Under the pieces are notes generated by a model. It was not told the DNA's origin. It searched no databases and was given only the letters and a program-made list of their open reading frames with translations. Both the position numbers and the translations under genes were made by a program. DNA of 64,000 nucleotides from DAOTKC01 sp035449045 (lineage in GTDB: Bacteria > Bacillota > Clostridia > Christensenellales > CAG-917), in assembly GCA_035449045.1 (NCBI GenBank), contig DAOTKC010000005.1, forward strand, positions 1 to 64,000, given 5' to 3'. Below, piece by piece: positions 16,422-24,655 of this stretch; positions within the stretch are counted from its first letter, which is position 1, and every line of letters begins with the position of its first letter.

Positions 16422-17699
16422 CTATTCGCTTGCTATTGCCGCCGCTTCGCCCGCGGCATAAGCGGTGGAAAAGGCGATTTGAAGGTTATAGCCGCCGGTA
16501 AAGCCGTCTATGTTGAGGACTTCGCCCGCGGCGTAAAGCCCCGAAACCAGCTTGGACTCCATCGTCTTGGGATTGAACTCGGCGGTATCGGCGCCGCCCG
16601 CCGTCACCACCGCTTCATCAAAGCCACCCAGCGAGGCTATCTCGAAGGATAGTCCCTTTAAAAGCGAAAGAAGCGTTTGGCGCTCGCCGCGCGTCAGGCT
16701 GTTCATGCGTTTTTCGGGGTCTATCGCCGAACGCTCGATAACATAGGGAATAAGGCTTTTGGGCAACAGCTCAAAGAGCGAATTTTTAAGCTGGCGGTTT
16801 TTGAACTCATCTATGTCGCGGAGTATGCGGCGGTCGAGCTGCTCAAGGCTGAGCGCGGGCTTTAAGTCTATTCTAAGCTCTAGGTTATCCATGCTTTTAT
16901 CGGCAAGCAGCGCCGAAAGTCTAAGGATTGCAGGCCCCGATACGCCGCTTAAAGTAAACAGCATTTCGCCGAATTCAGAAAACAGTTTTTTGCCCGAGTT
17001 TTTTTCAACAACCGAACATTCGACGTTGACGAGGGAAAGACCTGTCAGTTCGGGAGCCGCGTTTTTAAATAAAATAGAAACCAATGAAGGTCTGGGCTCG
17101 ATAATCGTATGCCCAAAGGAATTTAAAAGCGCGTAGCCGTCGCCCGTCGAGCCCGTTTTGGGATAGCTCTTTCCGCCCGTCGCGACAATCACTTTATCAA
17201 ATCGGTAGTTTAATCGAGCGTTTTCGCGCGATAAAACCTTTGTTTCGCGATTAATCTCTGTTTCGGTCACGACATTAAAACCGTTCTCGGTCTTAATTAC
17301 GCTAACAACGCGCTCGTTGAAAATGAATTTGACGCCTAAAGATTGGGCGCGGTTTGTCAGCGCCCTTGAAATGTCGCTCGCCTTTTCGGAGACGGGAAAG
17401 ACGCGGTTGCCTCTCTCGGTTTTTAGCGGCACGCCGAGGTTTTCGAAAAATTCAATCAATTTTTGAGGCGGAAATTTGGTGACGGCAGAGGTTAAAAACT
17501 TGCCGCCCCTCACCACGCCCAAAAGAAATTCGCGCGACTCCAAATTGCAGGTGAGATTGCAGCGGCCTTTGCCGGTAATATAAAGCTTTTTGCCCGTCTT
17601 TTCGTTGCGTTCGATTACGGTGACAGAAGCGCCGAGTTCGGCGGCGCGCGCCCCCGCCATAAGTCCGGCGGCTCCCCCGCCGATAATTAAGACTTCCAT
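16422..17699 (-). CDS. YhiN/HI0933-family FAD-dependent oxidoreductase
   Basis: A 425-residue flavoprotein of the HI0933/YhiN (aminoacetone oxidase-like) family. The N-terminal dinucleotide-binding motif is IIGGGAAGLMAGARAAELG, followed by KLYITGKGRCNLTC, a family signature. A C-terminal GLYAAGEVLNIDGFTGGYNLQIA closes the FAD site. The physiological substrate is not established. It abuts surE without a gap and is probably the last gene of the carboxyltransferase operon starting at 22042. Confidence 0.9.
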   Translation of the reverse strand: MEVLIIGGGAAGLMAGARAAELGASVTVIERNEKTGKKLYITGKGRCNLTCNLESREFLLGVVRGGKFLTSAVTKFPPQKLIEFFENLGVPLKTERGNRVFPVSEKASDISRALTNRAQSLGVKFIFNERVVSVIKTENGFNVVTETEINRETKVLSRENARLNYRFDKVIVATGGKSYPKTGSTGDGYALLNSFGHTIIEPRPSLVSILFKNAAPELTGLSLVNVECSVVEKNSGKKLFSEFGEMLFTLSGVSGPAILRLSALLADKSMDNLELRIDLKPALSLEQLDRRILRDIDEFKNRQLKNSLFELLPKSLIPYVIERSAIDPEKRMNSLTRGERQTLLSLLKGLSFEIASLGGFDEAVVTAGGADTAEFNPKTMESKLVSGLYAAGEVLNIDGFTGGYNLQIAFSTAYAAGEAAAIASE

Positions 17700-18467
17700 T
17701 TATTCCCTTAGGCCGAAGTTCGCTTTCAGTTCGCTGATGCCGTCGGCGTCGGCGGCGTGGATAAGTATCGGCGTTATCGTGATATAGCCCGCCCATGCCT
17801 TCAAAACGTCGCAGTCGGGCGAGTTGGGATAGTCCAAGAGCGGCTCGCCGACTAAAAGATATTCCCGCCTTTTATTTTCGTAGGTCGGCTCAAGCATTTC
17901 GTAGCGGTCATTATAGGTGAGCACGCCCAGCGTCGTCACGGCGACGCCTTTATTTTTGCCGCGTTTGTTATGCGGTATATTGACGTTTACGGTGCAGCGC
18001 GACATGGCGGGAACCATCAGCTTGTCGAGGTTTTCCAAGACGAATTCGGCGGGAAAATCATAGTCGCCGTCTTTGCAGCGGGTAGAAACGGCGATAGAGG
18101 GAAAGCCGAGCACGGTGCCCTCCATGGCGGCGTTGAAAGTGCCCGAGTAAATAATGTCGGTGCCTAAATTCAAAACGTTGTTGATGCCGCTGATAATTAA
18201 ATCGGGCTTACGGTCGCAAAATACGAGGTCAAGCCCTATTCTGACGGCATCTACCGGACTGCCGTTGACGCCGTAGGCCTCGATGCCGCCGGCAAAATCA
18301 ACGCGTTCCAAGGTGAGCGGGCGGTGCAGGCTCATGGCGTGTCCCGAACCCGAATGCTCCTCCTCGGGCGCGACGACCTTGACCTCGTGGCGCTCGGCAA
18401 GCTTTAACGCAAGCGTCTCTAAGCCCTTAGCGAAATATCCGTCGTCGTTGGTTAAAAGTATCAGCAT
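17700..18467 (-). CDS. surE: 5'/3'-nucleotidase SurE
   Basis: A 255-residue metal-dependent nucleoside-monophosphate phosphatase. The metal site includes LTNDDGYFAKGLETL at residues 4-18 and the downstream SGINNVLNLGTDIIYSGTF segment, with SGTFNAAMEG. It shares one base with the oadA-like gene upstream and directly abuts the flavoprotein gene, so all three are likely co-transcribed. Confidence 0.95.
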   Translation of the reverse strand: MLILLTNDDGYFAKGLETLALKLAERHEVKVVAPEEEHSGSGHAMSLHRPLTLERVDFAGGIEAYGVNGSPVDAVRIGLDLVFCDRKPDLIISGINNVLNLGTDIIYSGTFNAAMEGTVLGFPSIAVSTRCKDGDYDFPAEFVLENLDKLMVPAMSRCTVNVNIPHNKRGKNKGVAVTTLGVLTYNDRYEMLEPTYENKRREYLLVGEPLLDYPNSPDCDVLKAWAGYITITPILIHAADADGISELKANFGLRE

Positions 18468-19861
18468 TATACGGGGTGAATTTTGTTCACTTTATCGCCG
18501 AGCGTGCCGTCAAGGCCTATTTTTTTGGCCTGGCGGAACTTGAAGAAGTTGGTGGCGACCTGCGGGAACAGCGCGTAGGAGAGGACGTCCTCCTCCTGTT
18601 CGATATATTCCTTGGCTTCCTCGGCGTATTTTTCAAGCTCGGGAGTAAGAAGGTCGGCGGGACGGCAGGTTATCGGCTCCTCGTCCTTTAAAATCTCTTT
18701 TTGAATCTCGCGGTTGGGCGCGGCGGGAAGCTCGCCGTATTCGCCCTTCAGAAGGGCTTTGGTCTCTTTCGTCACCATCTTATATCGCCCCATAAGCACG
18801 TTTAAGACGGCCTGTGTGCCGACAATCTGGCTGGTCGGCGTAACGAGCGGCGGATAGCCCAAATCCTCGCGGACGCGGGGAACCTCGTTTAAAACGTCAT
18901 AATATCTGTCGGATGCGCCCTGCTCCTTCAGTTGGCTGATAAGGTTGGACAGCATGCCGCCGGGAACTTGATAAATAAGGGCGTTGACGTCGACCGAAAG
19001 CACTTTGTCGTTCAGATAGCCTTCCGTTTTTAGCCTGTTCGCTACTCCTCTGAAGTAGGCGGTAATCTCGGTCAGTTTGGCAAGGTCTATTCCGGTGTCG
19101 AACTCCGTGCCTTGGAGCGTGGCAATAAGCGGCTCGGTGGCAGGCTGGCTGGTGCCGTTGCCAAGCGGCGAAAGCGCGGTGTCGACGATGTCGGCGCCCG
19201 CCTCGATAGCCTTCAAAAGCGTCATCTCGCCCGTGCCCGAGGTGTTGTGGGTGTGGACGTGGACGGGAAGGTTTACCTTTTCCTTGATTCCCTTAACAAG
19301 CTCGTAGGCCTTATAGGGAAGCAATAGGTTGGCCATATCTTTTATGCAGATTATGTCGGCGCCCATATCGGCGAGCGTTTCGGCAAGCTTGATAAAATAT
19401 TCGGTGGTGTGGACGGGGCTCAGCGTATAGCTCATTGCCGCTTCGCAGATTTTTTTGTGCTTTTTAGTGGCTTTCATCGCCGTTTTTAAATTTTTGACAT
19501 CGTTTAAGGCGTCGAAAATCCTTATGATGTCGATGCCGTTTTTAATCGACAGTTCGACAAATTTTTCCACGACGTCGTCTGCATAGTGTTTATAGCCCAA
19601 AATGTTTTGGCCGCGAAGCAGCATCTGCATCTTGGTCTTGGGCATCGCCCTTCGGATTTGGCGGAGACGCTCCCACGGGTCTTCGTTCAAAAAGCGCATG
19701 CAGGTATCAAAGGTGGCGCCGCCCCACATTTCCATCGAAAAATAACCCACGTCATCAAGTTTGGCGGCGATGGGAAGCATATCGGAAAGCCGCATGCGTG
19801 TTGCCGCCTGCGATTGATGGGCGTCGCGCAGAATGGTTTCGGTGATAAGTATCTTTTTCAT
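18467..19861 (-). CDS. OadA/PycB-type biotin-dependent carboxyltransferase subunit
   Basis: A 464-residue carboxyltransferase of the oxaloacetate decarboxylase alpha / pyruvate carboxylase B / transcarboxylase 5S family. It moves CO2 between oxaloacetate/pyruvate and carboxybiotin in a metal-containing TIM barrel. Visible features are ETILRDAHQSQAATRM near residues 8-23, EMWGGATFD, the VHVHTHNTSG metal-site motif near 200-209 and the catalytic region PLGNGTSQPATE. The biotin domain is absent here and encoded separately in the next gene upstream (19872-20255). Confidence 0.9.
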   Translation of the reverse strand: MKKILITETILRDAHQSQAATRMRLSDMLPIAAKLDDVGYFSMEMWGGATFDTCMRFLNEDPWERLRQIRRAMPKTKMQMLLRGQNILGYKHYADDVVEKFVELSIKNGIDIIRIFDALNDVKNLKTAMKATKKHKKICEAAMSYTLSPVHTTEYFIKLAETLADMGADIICIKDMANLLLPYKAYELVKGIKEKVNLPVHVHTHNTSGTGEMTLLKAIEAGADIVDTALSPLGNGTSQPATEPLIATLQGTEFDTGIDLAKLTEITAYFRGVANRLKTEGYLNDKVLSVDVNALIYQVPGGMLSNLISQLKEQGASDRYYDVLNEVPRVREDLGYPPLVTPTSQIVGTQAVLNVLMGRYKMVTKETKALLKGEYGELPAAPNREIQKEILKDEEPITCRPADLLTPELEKYAEEAKEYIEQEEDVLSYALFPQVATNFFKFRQAKKIGLDGTLGDKVNKIHPV

Positions 19862-19871
19862 ATCGCACCCG

Positions 19872-20255
19872 TCAGTTGAGCACGGCGATGATATCGCCGC
19901 TCTTTAGCATATCGCCCTTTTTGACGGCATAGGTGATTACGCCGTCGGCGGGCGACACTATATCGTTCTCAAGTTTCATAGCCTCGAGCACCGCTATTAC
20001 TTCACCCTTTTTGACCGCTTTGCCGTCGGCGGCCTTTAAAGCGGTTATGGTGCCGGGCATGGGGCATTTGATATCGGTCTTGCCGCTGACCGCGGCTTTG
20101 GGTGCCGCGGGTGCCGCCTTAGGCGCGGGCGCAACGGGAGCGGCGGGCTTAACTACTGCCGCCGGCTTGATTTCTTCGGTATTATTATTTTCAAACACCT
20201 CTTCGATTTCCACCGAGTAGGCCTTGCCGTTTACGTTAACGTTGAATTTACGCAT
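19872..20255 (-). CDS. Biotin carboxyl carrier protein (biotin/lipoyl domain)
   Basis: A 127-residue carrier. An N-terminal segment is followed by an Ala/Pro-rich hinge (about 35-58) and a C-terminal biotinyl domain (about 60-127) with the EAMKLEND motif, whose Lys (near 93) is the biotinylation site. It would shuttle carboxyl groups between the two carboxyltransferases encoded on either side. It is 10 bp from the OadA/PycB-like gene and 91 bp from the OadG-like gene. Confidence 0.93.
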   Translation of the reverse strand: MRKFNVNVNGKAYSVEIEEVFENNNTEEIKPAAVVKPAAPVAPAPKAAPAAPKAAVSGKTDIKCPMPGTITALKAADGKAVKKGEVIAVLEAMKLENDIVSPADGVITYAVKKGDMLKSGDIIAVLN

Positions 20256-20346
20256 GTCGTCCTCCGATTTGAGCTTTTTAGCTTGTTTTCTTTTGATTTA
20301 CCTGTATTCTTTAATTTTTGTTGCCATTTAAAATCACGCGTTATTT

Positions 20347-20637
20347 TTATAGTTTGCGGACTTTTCTCACAATAAACCTTGCGCCCTGACTGCCCCTCTC
20401 TGCTTTCTCGGCTTCCAAGAGCAGCATGACGGCGGCTATCGCGGCGGCTATTTCACCGTCATCTTCGTCAAGCGCAACCTCAGTATCTTTAAAAAGTTCG
20501 GCGCTTTCTTCCACGGCGCCGCCCTTGCCGAAGCGCTTGGTTAGTTGAACAACGGCAAGATAAATGAGCGCGGCAAGCGCCAAGGCCGCCCAAACAATCC
20601 ACATTTCAAGCCTGACGGCTAACAGCGAAGAAAACAT
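20347..20637 (-). CDS. OadG-like small membrane subunit
   Basis: A 96-residue protein with one N-terminal transmembrane helix (about 8-32) and a charged cytoplasmic tail. This fits the gamma subunit (OadG/MmdD) family of sodium-pumping decarboxylases, which anchors and assembles the complex. The DEDDGEIAAAIAAVMLLLEAE segment near residues 57-77 is typical of clostridial OadG-type proteins. The beta subunit that forms the sodium channel is not found in this window. Confidence 0.8.
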   Translation of the reverse strand: MFSSLLAVRLEMWIVWAALALAALIYLAVVQLTKRFGKGGAVEESAELFKDTEVALDEDDGEIAAAIAAVMLLLEAEKAERGSQGARFIVRKVRKL

Positions 20638-20644
20638 ATTCCAC

Positions 20645-22042
20645 CTACTCCATCACCGAAAGGAGGCTGGCGAGATAGGGACGCAACATTGAAGGCTCAA
20701 TGATGTTATCGACAAAACCTTCCTTTGCCGCCACAAATGGGTTGGCCGCCGCTTCCGAATACGCATCGGCAAGCTTTTTCCTCGCCGCCGCGGCGTCTTT
20801 TGCCGCCTTAATCTCGTCGGAGTAAAGGATTTCAATCGCGGCCTCGTCGACGATGGGCGAAATCGAAGCGTTGTATAACGCCACCGAATAGTCGTAGCCC
20901 AATTCCTTGCCCGCCAGCGCGAGATAAGCAAATCCCACCGCTTTTCCCGCGATGACGGCGATTTTGGTGTTTTCGGTGTTTGCGATAAGGTCAAGAAGCA
21001 GCCCTGCTTCTAAAGCGATGCCGCCGCGCTCTTCCTCGAGCGAAGGCATCAAGCCCTTGCTGTCTACGAGCGTCACGAGCGCCCAGCCGAAAACCTCGGC
21101 GAGCTCGGCAAATCTTTTGATTTTCTTAATGCCCGAAAGCGAAATAAAACCCTCATTTTTAGAAATGTCGGAAGCGACGACGGCCGCCGTCCTTCCGCCG
21201 ATTTTAATAAGAGCGCACCTTATTTCATCGGCCCAGCCCTTATAAAGCTCGGTATACTTGCCGCCGTCGGCAATCGCTTTAAGCGTGGCATCGACCTCGT
21301 AGCCCTTTTCAAGCTCGGATGAGGTGCGGTTTAGGTCATCGGCGCATTCGCCGTCGGCTCTCAAGTAGTCAAAAATTTCGGCGATGATTGTCTTTAGCTC
21401 GGCTTCGTTTTTATAAGTCAAGGCGGCAGTGCCGTTTTTAAGTTGCGCTTTTGCGCCAAAGAGCTCGGCTGCGGGACTTACGTTGCCCGACTTGGCGGCT
21501 ATCGCCATCGGCGCTCCCGCCGAAAGCAGGCAGTCGCGCTCCGACACAATGACGATGTCGGCGAGTGCGGCATAAACCGCGGCCAGCCCGACGCAAGCGC
21601 CCTTTACCACCGCGATGTGAGGCACGGCGCCGCGGAGTTTGGCGGCGCATCTTGCGAGCTTGCCGTAGCCTTCCAAAACTGCGGTTCCCTCGGCAAGCCG
21701 CGCGCCCGAGCTGTCGATTATCGAAAGGAAAGGAACGCCCGCTTTTATGGCGTTATCGACCGCTTTTTCGATTTTTTTAGCTTGCGCAATCGAAAAACTG
21801 CCTTTCAAGACGTCGCGGTTTTGGGCAAAAATATAGACGGGCGCTCCCTCAACGGTCGCATAACCTGTCAATACACCCTCGCCCAAGGCATCCGAGCCGT
21901 CCAAAAAATCCTTGCCGGCAAGGAAAACGTCCCATTCTACCAAGCTTTTTTCGTCGGTAATAGCATCAATGAAAGTTCGGATATTTTTTGTCGCGTTTTC
22001 GATTTTTAATAAATTATCCTCAAAACGCCTTCTGTCGTCCAT
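20645..22042 (-). CDS. Acyl-CoA carboxyltransferase subunit (MmdA/PccB/12S-type)
   Basis: A 465-residue crotonase-fold carboxyltransferase. The N-half has SLVEWDVFLAG and the first oxyanion-hole motif IDSSGARLAEGTAVL (near 110-124). The C-half has VDSKGLMPSLEEERGGIALEAGLLL and KAVGFAYLALAG. This family acts on propionyl/methylmalonyl-CoA or related acyl-CoAs. The first motif reads SSGAR where SGGAR is usual, and the sequence is clearly divergent. It heads the operon behind a promoter at 22095-22123. With the 5S-like and 1.3S-like genes that follow, it could form a methylmalonyl-CoA:pyruvate transcarboxylase or a decarboxylase. Confidence 0.82.
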   Translation of the reverse strand: MDDRRRFEDNLLKIENATKNIRTFIDAITDEKSLVEWDVFLAGKDFLDGSDALGEGVLTGYATVEGAPVYIFAQNRDVLKGSFSIAQAKKIEKAVDNAIKAGVPFLSIIDSSGARLAEGTAVLEGYGKLARCAAKLRGAVPHIAVVKGACVGLAAVYAALADIVIVSERDCLLSAGAPMAIAAKSGNVSPAAELFGAKAQLKNGTAALTYKNEAELKTIIAEIFDYLRADGECADDLNRTSSELEKGYEVDATLKAIADGGKYTELYKGWADEIRCALIKIGGRTAAVVASDISKNEGFISLSGIKKIKRFAELAEVFGWALVTLVDSKGLMPSLEEERGGIALEAGLLLDLIANTENTKIAVIAGKAVGFAYLALAGKELGYDYSVALYNASISPIVDEAAIEILYSDEIKAAKDAAAARKKLADAYSEAAANPFVAAKEGFVDNIIEPSMLRPYLASLLSVME

Positions 22043-22094
22043 AAGTCCTCCCGTGGAGTTTTTTTTGATTAGTTCAAATATTTAGCTAGTTTAC

Positions 22095-22123
22095 ATTATA
22101 TATCAAAAAGCCGTTAAAGGCAA
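22095..22123 (-). promoter_or_regulatory. Sigma-A promoter of the carboxyltransferase operon
   Basis: TTGCCT (22118-22123), 17 bp, TATAAT (22095-22100) on the minus strand. It should drive 22042 down to 16422. Confidence 0.8.
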
Positions 22124-22148
22124 CAGAAAAAGGGCAGCGGCTTCGCCG

Positions 22149-22242
22149 AACGAAAAACTAAAACTAAAACGAATAATTGTGGATAGGCGGCGCAAGCGGC
22201 GCTAATGCGCCAAACGAAAAACTAACAACTAAAAACTAAATA
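22149..22242. repeat. Intergenic AACGAAAAACTAAAA-type repeat
   Basis: Low-complexity blocks of AACGAAAAACTAA and AACGAATAATTG flank a GC-rich GGCGGCGCAAGCGGCGC core. The same vocabulary recurs at about 32015-32050, 35818-36063, 52981-53113 and 63801-63883. It lies in the 332-bp gap between rluB and the carboxyltransferase gene. Confidence 0.65.
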
Positions 22243-22259
22243 CTGCGGTAGAAAATCTT

Positions 22260-22367
22260 TGTCACTCTGAGGCACTAGCCGTGAGAGTTCTCGCGGGGCG
22301 AAAGGATTTTGAGATTCTCTCGGACTCTGCGAGCCCGCAGAGCTGCGGCTTGTTTTCTTAAAATCCT
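22260..22367. repeat. Intergenic GTCACTCTGAG...CTCGCGGGGCGAAA repeat
   Basis: A GTCACTCTGAGGCACT start and a TCTCGCGGGGCGAAA block are followed by AGGATTTT (22303-22310), which pairs with AAAATCCT (22360-22367). Inside is GGACTCTGCGAGCCCGCAGAG. A shorter copy with GTCACTGAGCGAAGCGTAAGCCTC... and CTCGCGGGGCGAAA stands at 31974-32010. This resembles widespread dispersed intergenic repeats. The hairpin is just past the rluB stop but on the wrong side to be a clear terminator. Confidence 0.6.
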
Positions 22368-22374
22368 AACTATT

Positions 22375-23082
22375 TTATAATGATTTTAAGTATGCTACTT
22401 CGGCTTCGGTCAGAGGGCGATATTCGCCGCGGCTGAGCCCGCCCAAACGAAGCGCGCCGATTGCTATCCGCTTCAAAAATGCCACTTCGCGGCCGATTGC
22501 GGCCATCATACGACGTATCTCGCGGTTTTTGCCCTCGAAAAGCGTGATTTCCAGCCGCGAAACACTGTTTTTAATGTCCAAAAGCTTGACGCGGCACTTT
22601 CCCGCTTTTTCGCCGCCCGACATCATAACGCCGTTTCTTAAGACGGCAAGCTCGCTCTCTTTCATCTCGCCCTCTACTTTGACGAGATAGGTCTTGGGAA
22701 TTTCATGGCTCGGGTGCGTCAGCTTGGCGGCAAGCTCGCCGTCGTTGGTGAAGAGAAGCAGGCCCTCGCTGTCGTAATCCAGCCTGCCGACGGGAAAGAC
22801 TCTTTCTTTAAGGTGAATATAGTCGAACACCGTCTTTCTGCCTCGGTCGTCGGAAGCGGTGGTGACGCAGCCCTTGGGCTTGTGAAACATAAAATAGCTG
22901 AAAACATCGGGCAGGACTGCCTTGACGCCGTCTACGGTGACGTCGTCGCGATGCTCGTCGACCTCGGTGGCAAGCTCGGTGACAATTCTGCCGTTTATCT
23001 TTACTTTGCCGTCCAAAACCAGCTTTTCAGCGGCGCGCCTGGAAGCAATGCCGCTAAGTGCTAAAAACTTGTTAATCCGCAT
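22375..23082 (-). CDS. rluB: 23S rRNA pseudouridine synthase, RsuA/RluB family
   Basis: A 235-residue enzyme. The N-terminal S4 RNA-binding domain (MRINKFLALSGIASRRAAEKL, about 1-60) precedes the catalytic domain with VGRLDYDSEGLLLFTNDGEL, whose Asp is the catalytic residue, and the family segment GKNREIRRMMAAIGREV. The target is probably U2605 of 23S rRNA by analogy with RluB, but RsuA/RluE-type specificity cannot be excluded. It follows dacB by 3 bp, as in other Firmicutes where rluB lies near dacB and scpAB. Confidence 0.9.
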   Translation of the reverse strand: MRINKFLALSGIASRRAAEKLVLDGKVKINGRIVTELATEVDEHRDDVTVDGVKAVLPDVFSYFMFHKPKGCVTTASDDRGRKTVFDYIHLKERVFPVGRLDYDSEGLLLFTNDGELAAKLTHPSHEIPKTYLVKVEGEMKESELAVLRNGVMMSGGEKAGKCRVKLLDIKNSVSRLEITLFEGKNREIRRMMAAIGREVAFLKRIAIGALRLGGLSRGEYRPLTEAEVAYLKSL

Positions 23083-23085
23083 AAT

Positions 23086-24240
23086 CTACCCGCCGCTTTT
23101 TTTGAAGAAATCGGCGATTCCCTTTCGTTTTACGCTGCCTATGTTATACAATTTTCCGGTGTAAAGCAAGCGATTATCGAGGCTGACCAAAAAATATCCG
23201 CCGTCCTCGCCGCCTTTCAAGGGCGCTTTCAGCTCGAACGGCTTTACTTCTATCTTAATTCTTTTGAGTTCCTCGCTCTTTAAGGGGTAGAGCGGCGGTT
23301 TTTCGGCCGCAAGAACGGCGTATTTGCCTTTAGCGCCCGTTACCGGCGCGAAAGTGGTCATTCTCTCTTTATCATAAAGCGGCATAAGTTTGTAATTGGA
23401 AAAGGCATAGTCTAAAATCTGCTTGGATTTTTCCCACATCGGGCCGGTGTTGAGGACGACGGAGACGACCTCCATACCGTTTCTTTCCGCCGAAGATACG
23501 AGGCAGCGTCCTGCCACTTTGGTGAAGCCCGTCTTAATGCCCGTCGCGCCTTCGTATTCCCAAAGCATTTTGTTTTTGTTGACGAGATAGCGCCTAGGCT
23601 CGCCCGATATGCTGATGCGCTTTGTCGACACCACCTTCTTAAATATGGGGTTTTTCATGGCGTATGCCGAAATCATGGCAAGGTCTTTGGCGGTCGTATA
23701 GTGGTCTTTGTGATTGAGCCCGTGGGGATTGACGAAATTGGAAGAAGTCGCGCCCGCAGCGGACGCAGTCTCGTTCATGAGCTCGGCAAATCCCTCGATT
23801 GAGCCCGCCGTAAACAACGCCAAGGCGGCCGCGCTGTCGTTGCCGCTTCTTAACATCAACCCGTAGAGAAGCTCAAGCACGGTCAGCTTCTCCCCCTCAC
23901 GAAGATAGATGGATGAGCCCTCTATTCCAACCGCTTCCCTCTTTATTATGACTATTGCGGATGGGTCGGGGACGTGCTCAAGCACGGTGATGGCGGTAAG
24001 TATCTTGGTTGTCGATGCCATAGGCATTTTTATATCGGCGTTCTCTTGGTAGAGCACGCGGCCTGTCGACACCTCGACAGCGGCGGCCGAGCCTGACGCC
24101 GGCGCCTTTTTTTCGGCATAGGCGCATTCGCCGCCCGACGTTATGAATGTGGCGAAAAGTGCAACAAAAAATATTGCGGCAAAAGCCGCGGCTACTGCTT
24201 TTTGAACGTTTTTAAAACGGTTTTCGCGATACTCATCCAT
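23086..24240 (-). CDS. dacB: D-alanyl-D-alanine carboxypeptidase (PBP5*-like, DacB type)
   Basis: A 384-residue S11-family peptidase. A signal peptide (about 12-42) precedes the catalytic domain with S76-T-T-K79, S132-G-N134 and a K-T-G-F motif near 237. It trims D-Ala from peptidoglycan stem peptides. The location next to rluB and ytfJ suggests the sporulation cortex enzyme. The start overlaps the end of ytfJ by 49 bp, but a GGAGGAGG lies about 12 bp before this ATG and the signal peptide fits, so I kept the start. Confidence 0.9.
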   Translation of the reverse strand: MDEYRENRFKNVQKAVAAAFAAIFFVALFATFITSGGECAYAEKKAPASGSAAAVEVSTGRVLYQENADIKMPMASTTKILTAITVLEHVPDPSAIVIIKREAVGIEGSSIYLREGEKLTVLELLYGLMLRSGNDSAAALALFTAGSIEGFAELMNETASAAGATSSNFVNPHGLNHKDHYTTAKDLAMISAYAMKNPIFKKVVSTKRISISGEPRRYLVNKNKMLWEYEGATGIKTGFTKVAGRCLVSSAERNGMEVVSVVLNTGPMWEKSKQILDYAFSNYKLMPLYDKERMTTFAPVTGAKGKYAVLAAEKPPLYPLKSEELKRIKIEVKPFELKAPLKGGEDGGYFLVSLDNRLLYTGKLYNIGSVKRKGIADFFKKSGG

Positions 24241-24557
24241 TTGTCGTCGGCCTCCTCCTCCAGTTTTACGAATTTGCCCTCTTCTTTCTCCTTTTGAACC
24301 AAAAACCCGATGGGCGATATCGAAATCCCTCCCCCGCCGCCGCCCGCGTAGGGCAGGCTGCCCGACTTTCTGTCTTTCTTTTTTTCTTCGCCGTATTCCC
24401 CGCCGCCGGTAAAAAAGCCGAACGACACCTTAGACACGGGCAAAATCACCGTGCCGTCCTCGAGCAATACCGGTGTGCCCAGCACGTTGTTGGCGCCTAT
24501 CAGCTTTTCAAAGTTTGTAAGCGTCGATTTGACGATGTTTTCAATATTGTTTTCCAT
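24192..24557 (-). CDS. ytfJ: GerW family sporulation protein YtfJ
   Basis: A 121-residue protein of the GerW/YtfJ family. In B. subtilis it is needed for germination responses and is made in the forespore. Conserved parts are GANNVLGTPVLLEDGTVILPVSKVSFGF and a Gly-rich GGGGGGISISPIGFLV segment near residues 72-87. It lies between ytfI and dacB and overlaps dacB by 49 bp. The AGAGGTG ribosome binding site is good. Confidence 0.93.
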   Translation of the reverse strand: MENNIENIVKSTLTNFEKLIGANNVLGTPVLLEDGTVILPVSKVSFGFFTGGGEYGEEKKKDRKSGSLPYAGGGGGGISISPIGFLVQKEKEEGKFVKLEEEADDKWMSIAKTVLKTFKKQ

Positions 24558-24596
24558 TTTTTCACCTCTCGGGAAAACGGGGTTTTGTATAATTTT

Positions 24597-24616
24597 TTTG
24601 AGAGTGTTCTCTCAAA
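24597..24616. other. Small hairpin between ytfI and ytfJ
   Basis: An 8-bp perfect stem (24597-24604 with 24609-24616) with a 4-base loop stands 40 bp upstream of the ytfJ ATG. No T-run follows on the minus strand. It is in the ytfJ leader, and its role is unknown. Confidence 0.4.
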
Positions 24617-24655
24617 CCGCTACTTTTATCCTAGTATGCGTTTTTAAACTTTGAT

